A stretch of 64,000 nt of DNA, taken from assembly GCA_025526995.1 (NCBI GenBank), contig JAHLKG010000009.1, positions 682,001 to 746,000 of the forward strand. The letters are read 5' to 3'. This DNA is from Powellomyces hirtus. Taxonomy: Eukaryota; Chytridiomycota; Chytridiomycetes; Spizellomycetales; Powellomycetaceae. Shown here one piece after another: positions 56,367 to 64,000 of the stretch; position 1 is the stretch's first letter; every line of letters begins with the position of its first letter. The notes beneath the pieces were generated by a model. That model was not told the origin of the DNA. It did no database searches and saw only the letters and a list, made by a program, of their open reading frames with translations. Both the position numbers and the translations under genes were made by a program.

Positions 56367-56581
56367 TGCTTCCCGGTATGTCCTTCTGAGCAGGAAGAGC
56401 TACGTACGGTTCACGCGTCCGTCGTCGTTTTGCTCGCTTTGCTTGTCACTGAGCCCAGAATTTTATATACCCAGAGGTAAGAACGCAGCGGGAATCGACA
56501 ACAGGTTGAGTGAGAGATTTTATAGGCATCTGAGATCTGAGATTAAAACCGGCGGTCCCTCGCCCTTCTTTAGATCCTACA
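56367..56581. promoter_or_regulatory. Short bidirectional promoter, CHERP-like / IMP2
   Basis: Only 215 bp separate two divergent start codons. The TTTATATA-like stretch near 56460 could serve either side. Confidence 0.5.
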
Positions 56582-57172
56582 ATGGGATTCTCTCGGTCGG
56601 CCATATGGCGAACAGCCTACGCAATTCCTCCGCTGCTGGTCACGATCAAATTCGGCTACACCGTCGGCTCGATTGAAGGCCGGTCCATGCAGCCGCATTT
56701 CAATCCTGATACCAGTGGCACTCGGCGGGACATCGTTTTACTTGACCGATATTCGCCAATGAGCGGACACTACAACCATGGCGACGTCGTGATCCTTACA
56801 GCTCCACACAACCCTGAGATGAAACTTGTTAAGCGAATTGTGGGATTGGGTGGAGATGCTGTGAGACCAAGGAGTGGGGCACAAGAAGGAATCGGTAACT
56901 GGGTGAAGGATACGCGAAAAGACGGATATGTGCGAATCCCAAGGGGTCACTGTTGGATAGAGTCAGATGAGCCGTTCAGGGGTGTAGACAGCAACGTCTT
57001 CGGTCCTGTTCCTCTTGGATTGATTGACGCCAGAGTGGCTTTTGTATTATGGCCCTTTGACAGATTTCACAAAGTTGAGCGACACTTTCCCAAGCCCGGG
57101 CGAGTTGTCCGAACGGGACAACTTCTCTTGGAGACGGAGGACATGGATCTTGTAAACATCGTTTCTATTTGA
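56582..57172 (+). CDS. IMP2: Mitochondrial inner membrane protease subunit 2
   Basis: Intronless, 196 residues, the usual size of IMP2/IMMP2L. It is an S26-family serine protease with a Ser-Lys dyad: Ser35 in EGRSMQPHFNP and Lys84 in KLVKRIVGLGGD, 49 apart as in yeast Imp2. An N-terminal hydrophobic segment (IPPLLVTIKFGYTVG) anchors it in the inner membrane; the catalytic part faces the intermembrane space. GHCWIESDEPFRGVDSNVFGP and the GPVPLGLI block are typical. It removes sorting signals from proteins such as cytochrome c1. Its stop codon is two bases from that of the TPR gene on the other strand. Confidence 0.95.
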   Translation: MGFSRSAIWRTAYAIPPLLVTIKFGYTVGSIEGRSMQPHFNPDTSGTRRDIVLLDRYSPMSGHYNHGDVVILTAPHNPEMKLVKRIVGLGGDAVRPRSGAQEGIGNWVKDTRKDGYVRIPRGHCWIESDEPFRGVDSNVFGPVPLGLIDARVAFVLWPFDRFHKVERHFPKPGRVVRTGQLLLETEDMDLVNIVSI

Positions 57173-57174
57173 TA

Positions 57175-57958
57175 TCACTTGTCAGATCCCTCGGATTCCT
57201 TCAAGTGCTTTCCGAGCTGACGAGCAAGAGCATTTCGAAGGTTCTTCTCCGCGACTTTGCATCCGTTGTCGATGGCGAGCTTGTATTGCTCAATCGCCTT
57301 CTCCAGCTGGCCTGCGGAATCGAGGACAGCAGCGTAGTTGAATCGGATGTCACCATCGGTTGGCTCCAGGCGGAGCGCCTCTTCATAGATTGGGAGGGCT
57401 TTCGCGGTCTCCTTCAGCACGAGAGCGTAAACATTAGCGAGGTTGACGTGCGCGTCAGCACGCTTTGGTGAAAGTTCTATTGACTTCTCCCACGCTGTTT
57501 GTGCGTCGAGATAATTGCCTGGGAATGGAGAACGCCGGTCGTTAGTGATGATGTTGAAGACGGAATATGCATGACATGCGAGAGAACTCGCTTCCCCCAA
57601 TCCCGCCGAGGATGTACCTAGTTGAAGATGGCAGTTCGCAATATTGTAGAATGCGTCTCCTATGATATCAACAGATTCAGGGTCATGACGGCAACGTCGG
57701 AGACCTTCGCCATATTTGATCCCTACCCGTAGCATGGCTCTCTACAGATTTCATGAAGCATTCCAGAGCGCCATGTATATCCTGCAATAAAATCACATTT
57801 CTCATCAGATCTTTGCGCGGATCACCATCAGTTGGTTTCCCCTTCTTCACCTCCTCGTTCCACTTGCGGTTGCCTTCCAAGAACCATTCCTGCGCTTTGG
57901 CCACGTGTGTATCGGGTTGAGGGGCATGATCAGCATGCTCCGCCAACGTCGGTTTCAT
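57175..57958 (-). CDS. TPR-repeat protein, unknown role
   Basis: Exons 57727..57958, 57618..57659 (42 nt) and 57175..57518 give 205 residues. It holds about four tetratricopeptide repeats: ALECFMKSVES then AFYNIANCHLQLGNYLDAQ, TAWEKSIELSPKRADAHVNL, PIYEEALRLEPTDGDIRFNY and QLEKAIEQYKLAI. The first intron (gtaggg...catag) is required because the frame otherwise shifts at GCTACGG. An in-frame ATG 63 bp upstream (58021) is possible. TPR domains mediate protein contacts; I cannot assign a specific orthologue. It is divergent from the mitochondrial HemK gene and convergent with IMP2. Confidence 0.8.
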
Positions 57959-58311
57959 CGTAGAAAATGCTGATAACTCCAAACCAGAGATCAGCGCCAG
58001 AGTCCTGTCTGAAAACTCCATGCAGTTTTGCTTTACCTCCTTGCGACGAAATGGCCACTACTCTTGACCTTGCCAAAGCAGCCGGGAATCTCGCTGCCCG
58101 CCATGCTTTGCTTGCCACAAAGCGTTGTGCAGGACACAAAACTCGTGATAGGGGTTTGGCAAACATCTCTGCCCTTTGTTCAGTGCAGCGAACTCGAAAC
58201 TCGAATGTCAGTCAACATGCGCGTCCTTTGAGCGAATTTTTCACCACGAGCCGTGCGTACACGACCAAAATACGCTTCCTCACATTTAAACGGAAGCTCG
58301 CACCTGCCAGA

Positions 58312-59424
58312 ATGTTTGCAACCCGCCCATTGGCTTCTGCGGCCAATCTATATAGCAAGCTAGTTACACGAATGCTACCAGCATGCGAGAACGACAAGGC
58401 TTGGGCCTCACGCGAGGTGCGCTGGATGTTAGAAGGGATTCTCGAAAGGAGAAACCGACCAGCCCACTACTTCCCACGACCTTCTTCTAGTGGCATGGCC
58501 TCCAGGGGCCATCTGCCTGTAAGCGACATGGACCCGTCCGTCGAAGATCTTTGCACTAAAGCAGAGGCAGCACGGCTAGAGAGTTGGGTTCACAAACGAT
58601 CAGTAGAAAAGATGCCTCTGCAATACATTTTGGGATCCCAGCCTTTCTGTGGATTTGAGCTCAAGGTCAAGCCGCCAACATTGATCCCAAGGTAGCGTTC
58701 GCAAATATCTTGGTAAGTTGTTAAGTTGTTGCTGACAAGGTGACCACTACTTTCGAATAGGTGGGAAACGGAAGAATGGACTATTCGCATAGCTGAAATC
58801 CTACATCCACACTTGCAAGCCCGAGTTGCTTCTCCTGCATCTCGATCAAATCCCTTTCGCATTCTGGATCTATGCACCGGAACTGGATGCGTAGGCATCG
58901 GTTTGGCCTATCTTCTCCCCGACAACTCTGTCCATGTGACGGCCGGCGATATTGCTAAATCTGCAGTCAACCTTGCTCGGATCAATACACGGCGAGTAGG
59001 GATTCCACCGTCGGCGATAGACGTCAGATGGGTTGACGTTTGGGGTGACGGGGTCATGCAGCATTTGGGAGCCGGCCCTGATGGCCAACCTCAATTTGAC
59101 CTGGTTGTGAGCAATCCCCCATACGTTACGCCCGAAGAGTATGCGAATCTTGATGACAATGTACGGCTCTGGGAGGATCATGGCGCCCTTGTTGCGGAAA
59201 AGAATGGGACTGCGTTCCATGAGCGGATTGCAAAGTGCGCGTCCAAGTTTCTATTGAAGGAAGATGCGCATGGCGGCAAAGGTCATGGATTACCTCGCAT
59301 TGTCTTGGAAATCGGAGAAAGTCAGGGAGCAGCCGTTGCCAAACTTGTTGAAGCCGCAGGCTTCCAGAATGTGCAAGTTTGGCAGGATCTTGCCAAAGCG
59401 GATCGGTGCGTTGTAGGTTACTAA
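58312..59424 (+). CDS. MTQ1: HemK/PrmC-type glutamine methyltransferase, probably mitochondrial
   Basis: Exons 58312..58691 and 58761..59424 give 347 residues. It methylates the glutamine of the GGQ motif in organellar peptide release factors. PrmC marks are MPLQYILGSQPFCG, LIPRWETEEW across the splice, the AdoMet loop ILDLCTGTGCVGIGLA, and VVSNPPYVTPEEY, the NPPY catalytic motif. The N terminus MFATRPLASAANLYSKLV is basic and resembles a mitochondrial presequence, which is why this ATG was chosen. The frame is open further upstream (ATGs at 57967 and 58050), but those would overlap the divergent TPR gene. Confidence 0.92.
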
Positions 59425-60754
59425 TTCGGGATCCTACGGTTGTCATAAGTGGAGGCCGGTATGCTATCAAGCCTGTCTCCCGACGTGACTTAAGAAACAG
59501 CATCTGGCCGTTCTGGAGTCCCCACGATGGATACCGCGGACTATCTGGGAACTCTCACTGCACGTCAGTTTGGATCCATACAAGAAGTCGGCCCGCAGAT
59601 ATGGGGATTTCACGTTCCGTGACCGGTGAGCTTTTTAGAGAAGTGCCGGGGTGGCGTTTGAAAGGGCGGTCCGTTCGAGAGTCCTGTCGAGCCAGATCCG
59701 AGGTCATTCGTATCACAGATGGAAATTGCAAGGGACGAACGGATTGGAGAGGTCTCAACGACTTCCGCTGTAAGGTTTATAGTCAAGCACATTTGAGCCA
59801 GGGGGAGGCCGATGGTCTCGTAGACGATAGACATAGGATCTTTTTATGTAGAATGTAGCGCTCAAACAGAGGAGGACACATTTTTGGATCATAGCCTGAC
59901 CGGAGTTTCGGGTCTTGGGTGTGGCGTTCACGGAGCTGGAAGCTCCGGTCCATGTTTTTCCATGAGACCTTGAAACTTTCCATATCCCATCAGAATCGCA
60001 CATGGAAGAGGGATACTGGACGAGCCTGTTATATGAATTTCTCGCGAACTCCCTGGGCAGAGGTGGTAGGAAGATTCTGTGTAGGCTAGTAGGTCTGTTT
60101 ACAAAGCTTTCACCCAATGCACCCACATAACACTTTCACTCATCTCATCACACTGCCAGCCTTCCTAATTGCAATCTCAGAAAATCATAAGGCAAGTGTG
60201 GGCCCAATATTGATCGTCCTCCTAGGAGCCGAAGGCTTCCTTATCAGGCTCGATCACAACGGGTCAGCAGCGGCCAAGTAAAACTCAGCTCGGTCCCTTT
60301 ACGAAGTCCAACATCCCTCAGCTATACCAACGGCAGCAGCCCTATGCACCTGTTTACAATCCGGACCGCAATTTACCAGCCTAACATGCGAACTCTGACG
60401 GCAGTCTGACGCGTCCCTGTGAAGCTATCACTCGCTGCCAAACCCTTTGCGATCCAACTTGTTTGTGAATCAGTTTGGAAGCACGGAGCAGCATCGGGCT
60501 CTTGGAGGATTTGGCGTGCAATGCATCTGGTTCTTCAGCGAGAAGAAAGTGGTTGCTCATATCGTTGAGAATCGACTTTAGCTGCAAAGTCGTGGCTTAC
60601 ATCTCCTTACCAAAGTCACGAAGGTTGGGCTTGACAGGTCTCGCGTGGCGCGTACGTGTTTTGCGCCGTCATACCGTTGGGTGGTAGTTCAGGAGGCCGA
60701 CGGTCAGCATCGCTTGTTCCCAAATACTTAACCATTACCGTCCATCGTGCAAAC
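59425..60754. other. 1.3-kb region with possible unassigned exons
   Basis: Between HemK and TRAPPC2L, both plus strand. A minus-strand frame at 60381-60590 (LKSILNDMSNHFLLAEEP... with Lys/Arg-rich continuation) looks protein-like and could be part of a small spliced gene, but I could not close a gene model. A minus-strand frame at 59783-59983 (MESFKVSWKNMDRSFQL...) is similar in status. Otherwise nothing seen. Confidence 0.35.
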
Positions 60755-61460
60755 ATGCCTTTCGATGTCGTGTGCATTGCGGTGATTGGGAAGATGGTAT
60801 GGCTGCAGAAGATAAATATTGCGGCGGTGCTCGGCTCGCCGGAACCTGACCTCTGGTCGTAATCTTCGTTCAGAACAATCCACTATACATCAAAAACTGC
60901 AGTTCAACATATCAGGACCTCAAATGCCACTATATTGCACATACGTCGATAGATCTTGTTGAAGAAAGAAGTGTGTTCATGCATTTTTCGTAGTACAGAT
61001 GCCGTACAAATGCTCCATGAAGGTGCTCACCCTTTGTGTTTTGCAGTCAGTACCACGAAGCACACCGATCAATACCTGGGGCTTCTTTATGCGATGGAGG
61101 AACTAGCTGTGTATGCATTTACAATAATTCGAAACTAGCTTTTCCAGTCGCTGACGCCCGTCATTGCAGATTTGGCTACATAACAAACACACGGGTGAAG
61201 TTCATAATAGTGACAACTTTGCAGGACGTGGCGATAAAGGATCAGGAGATGAAGAACGTAAGATCAAACACCAACATCACATCGCTCTTTATTGCACAGT
61301 CTTTATTCATTCCCTTTCTGCGTCATCCTTGTAGCTGTTTCGAAAGATTCATAACTCATACGTAAGTCTGGTCTCAAATCCATTCTACAACCCGGACAGC
61401 CACAAGCCGATCGTTTCTGCCAATTTCGAGCGGGCCATGGCAGAAGTCACTGCTACGTAA
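60755..61460 (+). CDS. TRAPPC2L: TRAPP complex subunit TRAPPC2L
   Basis: Six short exons inferred: 60755..60796, 60874..60970, 60999..61022 (24 nt), 61047..61110, 61170..61257 and 61335..61460, giving 146 residues; human TRAPPC2L has 140. It is a sedlin-fold (longin-like) subunit of the TRAPP tethering complex that works as a Rab exchange factor in ER-Golgi traffic and autophagy. Matching blocks are VVCIAVIGKMNNPLYIK, HYIAHTSIDLVEER, DQYLGLLYAMEELAV, FGYITNTRVKFIIVTT and the end LFRKIHNSYVSLVSNPFYNP. All phases close. The third exon is unusually short and its acceptor is the least certain point. Confidence 0.9.
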
Positions 61461-61600
61461 CTTAAAGACGCCGTGTAGCACAATCATTCCTGTCCCGCCC
61501 CGACTACCTTATTTTTATTCTCGTACCATCACCATTTGCAACTATGTACATCAATGCAGAAGGCATGTCGAGCCGCTTGAGTAAATCTCGTACATATTAA

Positions 61601-64000
61601 TCAATGTTTTACAAACCAATCTTTGAGTTTTTGTAAGCTGGCATCAAATTGTGACCGTTTCCATTCCTCCCCTCCATCGTTAAAAGTCACTTCCAGCACG
61701 GTCTTGTACTCGTCGAACGTAAAGCGACCGGGATTGATTCCAACATACTCCAATATACCCTGTAAATGTTGGCCATGAGTCTTTAGGAGGGCTGGAAAAG
61801 AATGGGAAGCCACCTCTACGTTCCACCTACATCTGGACTGAGATTTAAGAGCTCAAAGTAGTCCTTTGCGCGGTCCAGGTTCTTGAAGTGCACAGAACTG
61901 ATGTTCGTCAGGTTTTGTTGTAACGACTGAACATTGCGAACAAGTTTTCCCACGCCATGGCTGTTCGTTCTCTTCAGGTGTTTGATGTTTGCACATAGAA
62001 CTTGAGAAATCAAACATGCAAGGCCATCGAAAATGAACCTCGTCCGTTCGGGGTGGAGGACGGCGCTCATCGCCTCTTCAACCGTAGATAGATCTGTGTT
62101 CAGCAACCCAATGTATGGGTCGGGCTCTTGTGATTCATCATCAAGGTAGTATGTGCCCTGAGAGACTGTCAATCCTTTGTTGGCAGACCGGCCAAATCGG
62201 TTTTGCACGTACCTCTCGCATCGCTAGGTCAAGGAAGTACATTGAGTGACATCGGACTTCAACTCGAAGTACACCCAAGCACAGTTCTGATAACCGCTGG
62301 AAGCTGCTCAGAATACTCTTGAACATGCTATGGGCAGTTAGAACGTGCCATTGCCACCGCCGTAAGGAATATTTGGTCGTACTTTGACTTTTCAGCACTG
62401 AGTGGTAGAGCTAGCTTCTCATCTTGTTCGACTGGAAGGTCGGGTAGGCTCTCCGATGACAATCGGAAGTACGATTGCTGAGTGCAAGGAAGTCAGCTTT
62501 GAAGAACCGGCTTCAGATACATATTCAGTGTCTTACCAAGCTATCACTGGACCATTTCATCCCTTTCGCATCGATCAATGCAGGATGATTCGATTTATCC
62601 GTGCTCACTGAAAGGAGTGTGCACGTTTGGTTGTAAAACCATTCCTAAAATTGAAACACAACGTTGATATCCTGTACATTGTGAGCCAAATAAACATCGA
62701 GGCCTACGCACGATGCTATGGTGCAAGCTTGCTATCGACTGCAAGGTGCGCTGCTCCAAGAGTAGCTCGCTGCGGTGGAAGGACCGCTCCTTCTTCAGCT
62801 TCATTTCGATGGATGTTTCCTGTATGATTGTGTGTTAGTTCAAAATGATGTAGATGCTCTGGAACTCGTAGTTGAGGTGTCGATAGGGTACCCTCTGATT
62901 CAAAGCTTCGCTGAATTCCCGATCTATAGTCTAGGAAGCTCTTTAGTAAAGAATAACAATACGATTGCACGATGTCCTTACCCCTCTTTCGCGAAGGGCA
63001 AATCCGTGCTGCGACAGAACATCGGCAATTTCATCGTCGCGAACCCACGAAGCACTGATAATGCTACTATAGCCACCATCAGCTCCGGGTTGATTGCTAG
63101 AGGTAAGTGCTACAAATGTTGATAGTCAGCATCTTGCGTTGCACTAGCTCACTGATGAGTCGTGACAACAGTACCATTGAAGCGCGAGAGACATTTCTCG
63201 TAATAACTCCTAAGAACCATCTCAATCATTCGGATGGCCTCTGTCTGATGAATTGGAATTGTAGGAAGCGCTCGACATATTCCATGAATCAAAGCCGTTA
63301 AAGCCATTGCACTTTTTGTCAAGGGATACAAAGACTGCTCGACGGCAAACTCGGTGTTGAAAGCATCGATACCATTGACATAGGTGTTGAAATAATGCAG
63401 CACGCGATTTTCCATTTGTGGCAGGAATACGCTGAGGATGAACTCGTCCAGGAAAGTCTTCAGGTTTCCAAACCTGCCAAGCGACAAGATGAGCGATGAA
63501 GCCAGAAGACAGCTAGCGATTTTACGTCATTCGCAAAGTACTCACTTGACACCTAAATGTTCCTCCATACGTCGTACAAAGCCGCTCGTTGGTTCGAAAA
63601 CGGTCAGGATGTTATACGGGTCGGGATCTATTAGCAAGCGGTGGCCGGTGACTACTGAGTTGGCCGCGTATGCATCGACGATTCCCATTGATGATCCGTC
63701 GCCTTCATAGGGTTGCTCTTCGGAATCCAACGATTGACGAACTTGAGCGGCCTCGTCGCCCGATATGGTATCCATCTCAGGATTTATGCCTTTGTACATC
63801 GCCAGAATATCCGGAGTTTCCGTTCCTATGACTCGGAACAGCGACTAGAGGTCCATAGTTAACAAAACATTCTAGGTGATGAATATGCCAGGAGTTTGCC
63901 GCACCTGGCTTTCTGAGCGCATCTTAGCTCGCCGCTTATCCTTCAGTATGTCGTTCAAGGACACAACAGCGCTCGCGTCCGCCGTCTTTCTCTCTGCGTT
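61601..64000 (-). CDS. SEC8: Exocyst complex subunit Sec8/EXOC4, C-terminal part
   Basis: The gene enters from the right edge; 581 codons are present in ten exons: 63905..>64000, 63546..63844, 63153..63473, 62982..63096, 62712..62819, 62537..62644, 62383..62477, 62213..62327, 61831..62157 and 61601..61759. Phases close throughout. Sec8 helps tether secretory vesicles at the plasma membrane. Diagnostic parts are VVSLNDILKDKRRAKMR, PYNILTVFEPTSGFV, TFLDEFILSVFLPQMENRV, IISASWVRDDEIADVL, GVLRVEVRCHSMYFLDLAM, YYLDDESQEPDPYIGLLNTD, RAKDYFELLNLSPD and EYVGINPGRFTFDEYKTVLE. The N-terminal part lies outside the window. Confidence 0.93.

Noticed and set aside
57967..58311. Upstream ATGs extending the HemK protein by up to 115 residues
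   Set aside because: They would overlap the divergent TPR gene start; the ATG at 58312 opens a presequence-like N terminus at a natural distance.
1..64000. tRNA or rRNA genes
   Set aside because: No A/B-box pairs with a foldable cloverleaf and no rRNA-like segments were noticed by eye; a tRNAscan run would settle this.

Overview
The window is nuclear DNA of a fungus, most likely a flagellated (zoosporic) one such as a chytrid. The coding regions carry many short introns (about 40-160 nt, GT-AG with a few probable GC-AG). The gene content is typical of fungi: an M36 fungalysin, a Yap1/Pap1-type bZIP factor, a Vcx1-like calcium/proton exchanger, PEX5, UPF0658 and a Cdc25-like rhodanese. One gene is a clear RABL2 GTPase, a family normally kept only where there are cilia or flagella. 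No tRNA, rRNA, CRISPR array or intact transposon was seen. Most exon structures below were worked out by hand from splice sites, reading phase and family similarity. The phases close exactly to a stop codon in every spliced gene listed, but several start codons remain uncertain.

Layout, left to right. 1-3.5 kb: 3' part of a UbiA-type prenyltransferase, a DUF1295/steroid-reductase-like membrane enzyme and a ZIP metal transporter. 3.7-7.3 kb: a 1197-residue protein built on about 15 copies of an LSYLYE-type motif, of no family known to me. 8.8-14.5 kb: ribosomal protein eL13, the redox-type bZIP factor and the calcium exchanger. 15.3-19.7 kb: a small ATP-dependent DNA ligase fused to about 14 C2H2 zinc fingers behind a mitochondrial-like N terminus. 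20.3-25.9 kb: UBE2H/Ubc8 ubiquitin-conjugating enzyme, a UPF0658 Golgi protein, a tail-anchored disordered protein and the rhodanese phosphatase. 27.4-34.1 kb: secreted fungalysin, a SEC22A/C-type longin protein and a PY-motif protein. 34.1-37.6 kb: 3.5 kb without a recognisable gene, but with a perfect hairpin and diverged repeats.

37.6-46.1 kb: a small secreted protein, RABL2, PEX5, a CAMK-like kinase and cytochrome b5. 46.3-53.7 kb: an 835-residue coiled-coil/disordered protein, a small Ser-rich protein, a drug/metabolite-type transporter and a SCOC-like coiled-coil protein. 53.9-61.5 kb: a CHERP-like splicing factor, the mitochondrial inner-membrane peptidase subunit IMP2, a TPR protein, a mitochondrial HemK/PrmC methyltransferase and TRAPPC2L. 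The right edge cuts the exocyst subunit Sec8.

The genes do not form one pathway; they are an ordinary mix of housekeeping, organelle and trafficking functions (UBE2H, SEC22-like, TRAPPC2L, Sec8, UPF0658, SCOC, PEX5, IMP2, HemK). The most unusual items are the ligase-zinc finger fusion and the LSYLYE repeat protein.
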